Origin: Rhodopseudomonas sp.
GTDB lineage: Bacteria > Pseudomonadota > Alphaproteobacteria > Rhizobiales > Xanthobacteraceae
Length of the DNA stretch: 43,877 bases
NCBI GenBank assembly: GCA_016124795.1
Contig: WGNB01000016.1
Span: 1 to 43,877 of the forward strand
Direction: 5' to 3'
Of the stretch, positions 35,904-43,508 are shown in pieces. Positions within the stretch are counted from its first letter, which is position 1; each line of letters starts with the position of its first letter. The notes beneath the pieces were generated by a model. It worked only from the letters and a program-made list of their open reading frames with translations. It was not told where the DNA came from and searched no databases. The position numbers and the translations under genes were made by a program.

Positions 35904-37970
35904 ATGAACCTCGGCGTCGCTTTCGCTCCTCTGGTGCCCGACTATGTGGTCTGGGCCGGCTTTGCCGCAGCCCTGCTGATCTCGATCCTGCTGCTGGTGG
36001 CGCGCAGCCGCGGCGCCTGGGTGCGCGCGATCGCGATGGCGATGCTACTGCTGGCGCTCGCCAATCCGTCCTTCACCCGCGAGGATCGCGATCCGATTCC
36101 TTCGGTCGCCGCGGTTATCGTCGACAAGAGCCCTAGTCAGGATTTCGGCGACCGCAGCCAGCAAACCGAAGCCGCCCGCACGTCGATCGTCGAACGGCTG
36201 AAGCGCATCCCCGGACTTGAAGTCCGGGTCGCCGAAGCCGGCGCCGCCGATGGCGAAACCGACGGCACTCGCTTGTTCTCGGCCTTGTCTTCGACACTCG
36301 CCGACGTGCCACCCGACCGCATCGCCGGCGCGATCATGATCACCGACGGCCGCGTCCACGACATTCCGACCGACGCCGCGGCGCTCGGCTTCGACGCACC
36401 GCTGCATGCCTTGATCACCGGCCACACCAATGAAATCGATCGCCGCGTCGTGCTGACCCAGACGCCACGGTTCGGCATTGTCGGGCAGTCGCAGACCATC
36501 GGCTTCCGGGTCGAGGATCAAGGCGCAGCCAGCGGCCCGGTGCAAGTCACGATCCGACGCGACGGCGAAGTACTGGAACAGCGTGTCGTTAATGCAGGCA
36601 GCGATATCAGCGCGAAAGTGCCGATTCCACATGCCGGCCCCAATATCGTCGAGGTCGAAGCCGCCCCGCTTACCAACGAACTGACTTTGGTCAACAACCG
36701 CGCGGTCATTTCCATCGATGGCGTGCGCGACAAACTGCGTGTGCTGCTGGTGTCGGGCGAACCGCATGCCGGCGAACGGACCTGGCGAAATCTGCTCAAG
36801 TCCGACGCCTCGGTCGACCTGGTGCATTTCACCATCCTGCGTCCGCCGGAAAAGCAGGACGGCACGCCGATCAACGAATTATCGCTGATCGCCTTTCCGA
36901 CCCGCGAACTTTTCCAGCAGAAGATCTCGGAATTCCAGCTCATCATCTTCGACCGCTATGCCCGTCAGGGCGTGCTGCCGATGCTGTATTTCGACAACAT
37001 CGCCAAATATGTCCGCGATGGCGGTGCGGTGATGATCGCGGCCGGCCCGGACTATGCCGCACCGACCTCGATCTGGCGCACCCCGCTCGATTCCATTTTG
37101 CCGGCCGAGCCGTCCGGCGACATGACCGAGCAAAGCTTTCAGGCCCGGCTGACCGATGCGGGCCGACGCCATCCCGTCACGCGCGCGCTTGAAGGTTCGG
37201 ACACCGAACCGCCGCACTGGAGCCACTGGTTCCGCGTCGTCGATACCAAGCACGTCACCGGCACCAGCGTGATGCAGGGCCCTGACGGCAAGCCATTGCT
37301 GGTGCTCGCACGCCAGGGCAAAGGCCGGGTCGCGCTTCTGTTGTCGGATCATATCTGGCTGTGGGCGCGCGGCTTCGAAGGCGGCGGGCCGCATCTCGAT
37401 CTGCTGCGTCGGCTGTCGCATTGGCTGATGAAGCAACCCGACCTCGAGGAAGAAGCCCTGCGGCTGATCGTGCATGGCCGCGATGTCACCGTGCAACGCC
37501 AGACCATGGCCGATGCCGTCAACCCGGTGACGCTGACCTCGCCGGGCGGACAGAGCCGTACGCTCAATCTCACCGCGGTCGAACCCGGCCTGTGGCGCAC
37601 GCAAATCACCGCCAACGAACTCGGCCTGTGGCGCGCCACCGACGGCAAGCTGGTCGCGCTCGCCAATGTCGGCCCGGCCAATCCGCGCGAATTCCAGGAA
37701 GTCACGTCGACGACCACGACCCTGCATGACATCGCCAATGCAACGGGCGGCGACGCACGCCGGCTCGCCGATGGCAACCGGCTCAACGTGCCGCGTGTGG
37801 TCGCGGTGCGAACCTCGACGACCTATAAAGGCGACGACTGGATCGGCCTACGGCTGCGCGACGTCAGCGTGGTGCGTGGCATCGGCGTGCTGCCGATCTT
37901 CGCCGGGCTGATCGGTCTGTTGCTGCTGGTCGGATCGCTGGCCGCGACCTGGGCAAAAGAAGGCCGCTGA
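35904..37970 (+). CDS. VWA-like/amidotransferase-like membrane protein of the Bat-type operon
   Basis: A 688-aa membrane protein. Two N-terminal helices (YVVWAGFAAALLISILLLVA and AIAMAMLLLALANPSF) precede a VWA-like domain: VAAVIVDKSPSQDF carries DxSxS, and GAIMITDGRVHD the following strand. Central residues about 280-500 resemble a class I glutamine amidotransferase-like fold but no catalytic Cys is obvious. A single C-terminal helix (GIGVLPIFAGLIGLLLLVGSL) closes the chain. Related proteins sit downstream of DUF4159 in many alphaproteobacteria; their role is unproven. Confidence 0.85.
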   Translation: MNLGVAFAPLVPDYVVWAGFAAALLISILLLVARSRGAWVRAIAMAMLLLALANPSFTREDRDPIPSVAAVIVDKSPSQDFGDRSQQTEAARTSIVERLKRIPGLEVRVAEAGAADGETDGTRLFSALSSTLADVPPDRIAGAIMITDGRVHDIPTDAAALGFDAPLHALITGHTNEIDRRVVLTQTPRFGIVGQSQTIGFRVEDQGAASGPVQVTIRRDGEVLEQRVVNAGSDISAKVPIPHAGPNIVEVEAAPLTNELTLVNNRAVISIDGVRDKLRVLLVSGEPHAGERTWRNLLKSDASVDLVHFTILRPPEKQDGTPINELSLIAFPTRELFQQKISEFQLIIFDRYARQGVLPMLYFDNIAKYVRDGGAVMIAAGPDYAAPTSIWRTPLDSILPAEPSGDMTEQSFQARLTDAGRRHPVTRALEGSDTEPPHWSHWFRVVDTKHVTGTSVMQGPDGKPLLVLARQGKGRVALLLSDHIWLWARGFEGGGPHLDLLRRLSHWLMKQPDLEEEALRLIVHGRDVTVQRQTMADAVNPVTLTSPGGQSRTLNLTAVEPGLWRTQITANELGLWRATDGKLVALANVGPANPREFQEVTSTTTTLHDIANATGGDARRLADGNRLNVPRVVAVRTSTTYKGDDWIGLRLRDVSVVRGIGVLPIFAGLIGLLLLVGSLAATWAKEGR

Positions 37971-38020
37971 CGCGGTCCGCGGCGACCGACTATCACCGTC
38001 GGCGCCGCGGAAGTTTCGAC

Positions 38021-38854
38021 ATGCGAAGACCCCGATTGCCGGCCCGAATTGTTTATCTGGCCATTTCCGCAATGCTGGCCTTGTCGTTGCCGTCACTGGC
38101 GGTCGCGCAATCCGGATATGGCAAGGCGACGCCGAACCTGAAGCAGCACCTCGATCGTCTGGTTCGCGCCTACCCGGACTGGATAAGCGGTTACGACGAC
38201 CACTTTCTGATCCTCAGGAACGGCCAGAAGTTCGCCCTCTCCGACGGACGAACGAACAAAACGTTCCGCGAATTGCTGGAACGGCCCGACATCGACGATA
38301 TGTTCTACGCCGAATATCCCAGCAGCCCGACGTCCGCTCCGCCTTCCGTCGATGCTGATCCGGGACGTGTACGCTACGATCCATTGTTCGCGGCGATGTA
38401 CGGCGACTGCAACAAGAACGGCGTCAGGCCAAAGCTGCGGCAGGTCCGCTGGTTGCCTCGTCACGGCGGCGGCAACGTCGCGATAACCACGGTCAACGGA
38501 GTCGACAAAGCGCTCGAAGCGATCGTGCGGGATCTCGACCGCCTGCCAGAAAACCTGACTAAATATCTGCTTCCGACCGGCGGCACTTTCAATTGCCGAC
38601 GCATCGCCGGTTCGTCGGCGAGGTCGATGCACGCCTTCGGCGCCGCCATCGATATCAACGTCAAGTTCAGCGACTATTGGCGATGGGCGGGATCAGGCCA
38701 GCACGGGCTGCAATGGAAAAACCGCATTCCGGCCGAGATCGTTCGCATCTTCCAACGGCACGGCTTCATCTGGGGCGGCCACTGGTACCACTACGATACG
38801 ATGCATTTTGAATATCGTCCGGAGTTGATTGCCGCCGCACAACGGCAAGACTGA
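38021..38854 (+). CDS. M15-family peptidase (D-Ala-D-Ala carboxypeptidase-like)
   Basis: A 277-aa exported protein. The signal peptide (LAISAMLALSLPSLAVAQS) is followed by the catalytic domain of zinc peptidases in the VanY/M15 clan: SMHAFGAAIDIN gives the H-x6-D ligand pair, and the closing GGHWYHYDTMHFEY supplies the catalytic and last ligand residues. It probably trims peptidoglycan stem peptides. Two cysteines (GDCNKNG, FNCRR) may form a disulphide. It is 50 bp after the Bat-like operon and may be transcribed with it. It converges with the small gene at 38861. Confidence 0.88.
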   Translation: MRRPRLPARIVYLAISAMLALSLPSLAVAQSGYGKATPNLKQHLDRLVRAYPDWISGYDDHFLILRNGQKFALSDGRTNKTFRELLERPDIDDMFYAEYPSSPTSAPPSVDADPGRVRYDPLFAAMYGDCNKNGVRPKLRQVRWLPRHGGGNVAITTVNGVDKALEAIVRDLDRLPENLTKYLLPTGGTFNCRRIAGSSARSMHAFGAAIDINVKFSDYWRWAGSGQHGLQWKNRIPAEIVRIFQRHGFIWGGHWYHYDTMHFEYRPELIAAAQRQD

Positions 38855-38860
38855 ACAACC

Positions 38861-39250
38861 TCAATCGAGCAAAGTAACACGGATAAAATCGCCATCGCGC
38901 CAGCGGTAGATGTCGACACGGATCGTCACCACCGTCTGAACGATCCGGTTAATAACATAGGGCGACGCCTGCCCGCGTTCCAAAAGACGCTCAAGCGTCG
39001 CGCGATTGCCGGCATCGGCAAAATAGCGATCGCTGTCGTCAATCCGGTCACGCAGTCCAAAGCGATGGAAATTGGCGCGATCCTGCCGGATGATGGCGGC
39101 GGCGGTGGTAAGACGCATACCACTCGAATTGAAATGGTCCGCTTCGCTCAGCAGGGCGGTGTAGGATTCAATCAAAACCTGAGCCTGTGCCGATTGCGCC
39201 GCCATCAGCTTGGCAAACACGATTGCCGCAAGCGCGAAACGCCACCACAT
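38861..39250 (-). CDS. Small secreted protein of unknown function
   Basis: A 129-aa protein. A signal peptide (MWWRFALAAIVFAKLMAAQ, cleavage near AQAQ) is followed by a mostly helical domain with RLTTAAAIIRQDRANFHRFG and RIVQTVVTIRVDIYRW. No domain is recognised. I chose ATG at 39250 because it gives a standard signal peptide; the frame is open to 39343. It is 6 bp from the convergent M15 peptidase stop. Confidence 0.7.
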   Translation of the reverse strand: MWWRFALAAIVFAKLMAAQSAQAQVLIESYTALLSEADHFNSSGMRLTTAAAIIRQDRANFHRFGLRDRIDDSDRYFADAGNRATLERLLERGQASPYVINRIVQTVVTIRVDIYRWRDGDFIRVTLLD

Positions 39251-39361
39251 CGACTCTGCCCCCCCGGTCCCCGGCGGGTCACGCCGCAGCGACCCGGCCG
39301 TATTATAAGCCGCCGGCCAGTCTAGGAATTGACGCTGTCGCATTCAAGGGCGTTGCCGGAC

Positions 39362-39880
39362 TCACCTTACGACAGGCTCGACCCAGTCCGGGCGGATCAA
39401 ACCCTTAACGCCTTCGAACGCGCCCGGCTCGAGTTCGTTGACCAGCAAGCGGGCAGGATCGACCGGCCCCGGCATCTTCACCTGGCCTTTGGCGATGCGT
39501 TTGAAGCCGGCCTTGCCGTAATAAGGCTCGTCACCGACCAGCACGACAATCTTGTAGCCCTTGGCCTTCGCCTCTTGCAGCGAGCGCGCCATCAGCGCCG
39601 AACCGACGCCGCGCTTGCGGAACGGCGGCTCGACCGTCAGCGGCCCGAGCAACAATGCCGGGGTTTCGCCGATACAGATCGGCGTCAGCCGGATCGAACC
39701 GACCAGCAGAGTGCCGATCCGGGCGGTGAAGGACAAATCCAGCAAATGGCCCCGGCCCTCGCGAATGCGGAAGGCGCTGCGGGCGTAGCGGCCGGGCCCG
39801 AAGGTGCGCTCGTGCAGCCGTTCGATCGCCAGCGCGTCGCCCAGGGTTTCCGGCAGGATGGTCAGGTCGAGTTCGGTCAT
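39362..39880 (-). CDS. GNAT family N-acetyltransferase
   Basis: A 172-aa GNAT protein of the YhbS-like type (broad-specificity N-acetyltransferases). Visible are GTLLVGSIRLTPICIGETPALLLGPLTVEPPFRKRGVGSALMARSL, where the RKRGVGSAL pocket binds acetyl-CoA, and VLVGDEPYYGKAGFKR. ATG at 39880 (MTELDLTILPE) gives the family start. The open frame upstream to 40036 overlaps the GST gene on the other strand and is rejected. The substrate is unknown. Confidence 0.88.
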   Translation of the reverse strand: MTELDLTILPETLGDALAIERLHERTFGPGRYARSAFRIREGRGHLLDLSFTARIGTLLVGSIRLTPICIGETPALLLGPLTVEPPFRKRGVGSALMARSLQEAKAKGYKIVVLVGDEPYYGKAGFKRIAKGQVKMPGPVDPARLLVNELEPGAFEGVKGLIRPDWVEPVVR

Positions 39881-39976
39881 GGGCCTGCGATTAGCACTCC
39901 GGACGATTTTGGTCCATCGCCGGTGGCGCGAAGCCCGATACCGCCCTAAATACATCCCCAACAAGGGAGCAAACGC

Positions 39977-40951
39977 ATGGGACTTCTGGTTGACGGCGTC
40001 TGGCAGCAGGACGGCCAACGCACCAAAGACGGCCATTTTCAGCGGCCGACCACTCTTTTCCGCAACTGGGTCACGCCCGACGGTTCAGCCGGACCGAGCG
40101 GCCGCGACGGCTTCAAGGCGGAAGCCGACCGCTACCACCTCTACGTTTCGCTGGCTTGTCCCTGGGCACACCGCACCGTCATCTTTCGCAAGCTGAAAGC
40201 CCTGGAAAACGTCATTTCGCTGTCGGTCGTGTCGCCCGACATGCTGCAAGACGGATGGACCTTCAAGACCGAGGAAGGCTCGACCGGCGACGCCGTCAAC
40301 GGCAAGAGCAAGCTGTCCGAAATCTACGTCCTGGCCGACGCGAAATATACCGGCCGCGTCACCGTTCCGGTTCTGTGGGACAAGAAGACCGGCACCATTG
40401 TCAGCAACGAGTCGTCGGAAATCATCCGGATGCTCAACACGGCTTTCGACGCCTTCACCAACGTCCACACCGATTTCTACCCGCAAGCCTTGCGCGCCGA
40501 AATCGACCGCATCAACGACCTGGTCTATCCGAACATCAATAACGGCGTTTACCGCGCCGGCTTCGCCACCTCGCAGGACGCCTACGAGACCGCGTTCCGC
40601 AACCTGTTCGATACGCTCGACGAGATGGAGCAGATCCTATCGACGCGGCGCTATCTCACCGGCTCGACCATCACCGAAGCCGACTGGCGGCTGTTCTGCA
40701 CTTTGATCCGCTTCGACGCCGTCTATTACTCGCACTTCAAGTGCAACTGGCGGCACATTTACGAATATCCCAACCTGTCGAACTATGCCCGCGAGCTGTA
40801 CCAGGTGCCGGGCGTCGCCGAGACCGTCAGCCTGCAACAGATCAAGCGGCATTATTACAACAGCCAGCGTCAGGTAAACCCGACCGGCATCGTGCCGGTC
40901 GGGCCGCAACTGGATTTCGCCGCGCCGCATGATCGGGCGAGGCTCGCCTGA
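39977..40951 (+). CDS. Glutathionyl-hydroquinone reductase-type (Xi-class) GST
   Basis: A 324-aa glutathione transferase of the YqjG/ECM4 type. The catalytic cysteine is C61 in CPWAHR, the Xi-class motif. Further markers are TVPVLWDKKTGTIVSNESSEIIRML, RAEIDRINDLVYPNINNGVYRAGF, and DWRLFCTLIRFDAVYYSHFKCN. These enzymes reduce glutathionyl-hydroquinones using glutathione. The length is typical. It diverges from the GNAT gene and converges on the SHOCT genes. Confidence 0.93.
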   Translation: MGLLVDGVWQQDGQRTKDGHFQRPTTLFRNWVTPDGSAGPSGRDGFKAEADRYHLYVSLACPWAHRTVIFRKLKALENVISLSVVSPDMLQDGWTFKTEEGSTGDAVNGKSKLSEIYVLADAKYTGRVTVPVLWDKKTGTIVSNESSEIIRMLNTAFDAFTNVHTDFYPQALRAEIDRINDLVYPNINNGVYRAGFATSQDAYETAFRNLFDTLDEMEQILSTRRYLTGSTITEADWRLFCTLIRFDAVYYSHFKCNWRHIYEYPNLSNYARELYQVPGVAETVSLQQIKRHYYNSQRQVNPTGIVPVGPQLDFAAPHDRARLA

Positions 40952-40957
40952 GTATCC

Positions 40958-40989
40958 GCCGCCTTCCCCGCCTACGCAGGGGCGGCGGC
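40958..40989. terminator. Bidirectional hairpin between GST and SHOCT genes
   Basis: GCCGCC (40958-40963) pairs with GGCGGC (40984-40989) and CCCC (40966-40969) with GGGG (40979-40982), with a small internal loop and a 9-nt loop. It lies between two convergent genes. No clear T-run, so a Rho-independent terminator is only possible. Confidence 0.4.
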
Positions 40990-40996
40990 GACCGAC

Positions 40997-41266
40997 CTAT
41001 CCCAGAATATCCTTCTTCTTCTGAAGATATTCGTCGCGGTTGATCTCACCGCGCGCGTAGCGCTCTTCCAGCACATCGAGGCCCGCCGAGCGCTTCGGCG
41101 GCATGTGATGCAGGCCGGCCGCCGTTGTCGACCGCAACAGCCAGATCACACCGGCGATGATCGCGATCAAGATGACGACCCAGAAGATCATATGCACCAC
41201 GCCGTAACCGCCATAGCCAAAGCCATAGCCGTTCATCATCCCGTACCCCGGTCCGTAGCCCCACAT
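40997..41266 (-). CDS. SHOCT-domain membrane protein (1 of 2)
   Basis: An 89-aa protein with three parts. An aromatic Gly/Tyr-rich head (WGYGPGYGMMNGYGFGYGG) leads into one membrane helix (MIFWVVILIAIIAGVIWLL), then a C-terminal SHOCT domain (LDVLEERYARGEINRDEYLQ). SHOCT is a short, often oligomerising C-terminal module. The ATG at 41266 shares one base with the stop of the upstream Gly-rich gene (TGATG); GTG at 41269 is also possible. Its SHOCT domain is identical over 29 residues to that of the gene at 42385. The role is unknown. Confidence 0.85.
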   Translation of the reverse strand: MWGYGPGYGMMNGYGFGYGGYGVVHMIFWVVILIAIIAGVIWLLRSTTAAGLHHMPPKRSAGLDVLEERYARGEINRDEYLQKKKDILG

Positions 41267-41889
41267 CACTGCGCCTCCACCGGCTGATAGGCGCCGTTAT
41301 GGCGATTGAACTGCAAGGTCTGCACGATGCCGCCTTTGTCCTTGGTGACGATTTCGGCGGTGATGGTGTCGGCGTCTTTTTCCTTGACGTCGCCGACCTT
41401 GAGATTGGGGTTGCGGATCATCTGCGCCAGATACTTGGTGACGTCATCGACGGAGAGATTGAGGTTGCCTTGATTAAGGTTGCCCTGACCGCGGTTATAG
41501 CCGGGGCCGTAGCCGCCCATCATGCCGTAGCCCGGACCGTAACCCTGCCGCGGGCCATAGCCCTGGTTCGGACCCTGGCATTGATAGCCGCCGCAACCGT
41601 AGCCGCCGTTCATCATGTAACCCGGACCGTAGCCGCCATTCATCATGCCATAGCCGGGACCGTAACCACCGCCCATCATGTAGCCCGGGCCATAGCCGCC
41701 GCCGTAACCGCCACCCATCATGTAGCCGGGGCCGTAGCCGCCGCCCATCATGCCGTAGCCGGGACCGTAGCCACCGCCCATCATACCGTAACCGCCGCCG
41801 TAATAAGGCTGAGCTTGCAATTGGGTGCCGATGGCAAACGTCGCCACGGCTATCGCGGCCGTCGCCGCCAGAGTCTGAATTTTACGCAT
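41266..41889 (-). CDS. Secreted Gly/Tyr/Met-rich low-complexity protein
   Basis: A 207-aa protein. A signal peptide (residues 1-27, ending LQAQP) is followed by about 100 residues built from units such as GGGYGPGYMM and GGGYGPGYGMM, with CGGYQC near the end. The C-terminal 65 residues (NLSVDDVTKYLAQMIRN, then VGDVKEKDADTITAEIVTK and LQFNRHNGAYQPV) form a compact domain of unknown name. GAGG before the ATG at 41889 fits. The Met and Tyr spacing could bind metal or drive assembly, but that is inference. It is coupled to the SHOCT gene downstream. Confidence 0.85.
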   Translation of the reverse strand: MRKIQTLAATAAIAVATFAIGTQLQAQPYYGGGYGMMGGGYGPGYGMMGGGYGPGYMMGGGYGGGYGPGYMMGGGYGPGYGMMNGGYGPGYMMNGGYGCGGYQCQGPNQGYGPRQGYGPGYGMMGGYGPGYNRGQGNLNQGNLNLSVDDVTKYLAQMIRNPNLKVGDVKEKDADTITAEIVTKDKGGIVQTLQFNRHNGAYQPVEAQ

Positions 41890-41975
41890 GATCGATCTCC
41901 TCGATAGGATTGCTGTAAAGGCCGTCACTTGAGTTTGATGTCGACATCCGCGCCGCAGGAGCGACGCGGACGAAC

Positions 41976-42371
41976 TCAGACCGCAACCTTGGGAATATCC
42001 GGATCGATAAGGACGAGATGCCCGACCATCTCGTCATTGGCCGGGAGAAATCCTTGCGCCGTGCTGGAAAACGCCACCGCGCTGACCGTCGCAAGCGGCA
42101 ACATGCTCGGCATGGTGCAGGTCGGACAGCACTTGTCGTCATGCTGGACGGGATCGCGATCCGGCGCCGCCGTCGCGATCTCGTCGCAGCCGCGCTGCGA
42201 CGGCCCGCCGGTCTTCGCCTGCGTCTGGTGCCGCACCGTCGCCATCGCATCGCGATCGGCATGACCGACCGCCGCCGGCAGATCCGGAAGATCGATGGAG
42301 GCCAGCGACACCGCTCCGTTGACCACGAAGACGACCGCCAAAAGCCATATGACCCAGCGTTTCATCGACAT
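41976..42371 (-). CDS. Small Cys-rich membrane-anchored protein
   Basis: A 131-aa protein. A hydrophobic N-terminal segment (KRWVIWLLAVVFVVNGAVSLA) acts as signal or anchor. The middle carries HDDKCCPTCTMPSM, a Cys/His/Met cluster suitable for metal binding, and one more Cys (RGCDE). I recognise no family; it recalls DUF2946-like metal-related proteins only loosely. ATG at 42371 or 42365 is possible. It is 13 bp from the upstream SHOCT gene and lies between two of the Gly-rich genes, so it belongs to the same operon. Confidence 0.65.
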   Translation of the reverse strand: MSMKRWVIWLLAVVFVVNGAVSLASIDLPDLPAAVGHADRDAMATVRHQTQAKTGGPSQRGCDEIATAAPDRDPVQHDDKCCPTCTMPSMLPLATVSAVAFSSTAQGFLPANDEMVGHLVLIDPDIPKVAV

Positions 42372-42384
42372 GAACCCGACCGAT

Positions 42385-42765
42385 TCAGCCGGCGATGTCT
42401 TTCTTCTTCTGAAGATATTCATCGCGGTTGATCTCACCGCGCGCGTAACGTTCTTCCAGAACATCGAGGCCGGCCGAACGCCCGGGCCCCATGTGGCCCA
42501 TATGATGGCGGCCAGGGCCGGTCATCGACCGCACCATATAGACGATGCCGACAATCAAGGCGATCAGGATGACGACCCCGAAAATCAGGTGGACCGGGCC
42601 GTGGCCGTATCCGAAGCCATATCCACGCATCATGCCGTAACCGGCACCGTAGCCCGGGCCATAGCCGCCCATGTTGCCGGGCCCATAGCCTTGCGCCAGC
42701 GCGGCCGCGCCGCCCATCATCAGGGCCGTCACCGCCAGCGTCGCGGTCCGCCAAACATTGCGCAT
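42385..42765 (-). CDS. Exported SHOCT-domain membrane protein (2 of 2)
   Basis: A 126-aa protein. A signal peptide (MRNVWRTATLAVTALMMGGA, cleavage near ALAQ) precedes a GYGPGNMGGYGPGYGAGYGMM-type head, a membrane helix (HLIFGVVILIALIVGIVYMV), a His/Met-rich loop (GRHHMGHMGPG) and the SHOCT domain. It is a longer paralogue of the gene at 40997. An FNR-type box lies 76 bp upstream of its ATG. It is the first gene of the minus-strand group. Confidence 0.85.
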   Translation of the reverse strand: MRNVWRTATLAVTALMMGGAAALAQGYGPGNMGGYGPGYGAGYGMMRGYGFGYGHGPVHLIFGVVILIALIVGIVYMVRSMTGPGRHHMGHMGPGRSAGLDVLEERYARGEINRDEYLQKKKDIAG

Positions 42766-42840
42766 GAGCTGTCTCCTTACGGATGGTTTCCGCCGCCCCC
42801 GGTCGTTCCCGCCATTAACCGCCAAATGTGTTACAGCGCT

Positions 42841-42854
42841 TTGACGAGGATCAA
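42841..42854. promoter_or_regulatory. FNR/FixK-type box before the SHOCT operon
   Basis: TTGAC-GAGG-ATCAA has one mismatch to the FNR/FixK consensus TTGAT-N4-ATCAA. On the minus strand a TTAATG hexamer at 42818-42813 lies 32 bp away centre to centre, the geometry of a class II activator site (-41.5). It stands between the SHOCT gene (starts at 42765) and the Crp/Fnr gene (ends at 42885). Confidence 0.7.
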
Positions 42855-42884
42855 CCGGCGGCGCTCAAACGCCTATGACCCCGA

Positions 42885-43493
42885 TCATAGCGCCTTGGCT
42901 TTGCCGGTCAGCAGAATCCGGCCTTTATCGCGCTTGATCGCGCCGGTCCGCTCCAGGACGGCCAAAGTCCGATACAGCGCCTCATGGCTGAGCCCGAGTT
43001 CGGCGGCCAGATCCTTCAACGTACCGCGCAGGGTGACCTGACGGCCGGTGGCATCGGCATTGGCGCTGAGATAATGCCGCACCCGCTCGCGCGCCGAACG
43101 GATATTGCGCTGCTCGACCCGGGTGCGCAGACTCATCACCTGTTGCGCCAGCATCGCGGTGAAAGCCTGCGCCAACCTGGCGTCCTGCGTAAAGGCCGAC
43201 AGTACCGCGGCTTTCGGATAAAGCCGGACCACGGCATCGGTGCTGGCGATCGCATCGCAATGGTAATGCGGCGAATAAAGCGAAGCCTCGGCGATGGTAT
43301 CGCCGACGCCGGCAACATGCAGCACGACTTCATGGCCGCTGCGGTCGACTCGCACCAGCCGCACCCGGCCGACAACGATCTCATAGACCCCGGCGGTTTT
43401 ATCGCCGACCCGGAACAAGGCTTCGCCGGCTTCCAGCTTGCGTTCGCTCGACGCGGCGCGGATCGCCGGCGCGAGCCAGTCTTTGACGGGCAT
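42885..43493 (-). CDS. Crp/Fnr family transcriptional regulator
   Basis: A 202-aa regulator. The beta-roll sensor (FRVGDKTAGVYEIVVGRVRL, HEVVLHVAGVGDTIAEASLY) is followed by a dimer helix and a winged helix whose recognition segment HEALYRTLAVLE keeps the Glu and Arg used by CRP/FNR for TGA contacts. It has one cysteine (HYHCDA), so no N-terminal FNR-type Fe-S motif; the signal is unknown. GGAG 7 nt upstream supports the ATG at 43493. It lies upstream of the SHOCT operon on the same strand and could bind the box at 42841. Confidence 0.88.
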   Translation of the reverse strand: MPVKDWLAPAIRAASSERKLEAGEALFRVGDKTAGVYEIVVGRVRLVRVDRSGHEVVLHVAGVGDTIAEASLYSPHYHCDAIASTDAVVRLYPKAAVLSAFTQDARLAQAFTAMLAQQVMSLRTRVEQRNIRSARERVRHYLSANADATGRQVTLRGTLKDLAAELGLSHEALYRTLAVLERTGAIKRDKGRILLTGKAKAL

Positions 43494-43508
43494 CGAGAGA
43501 GTCTCCAA

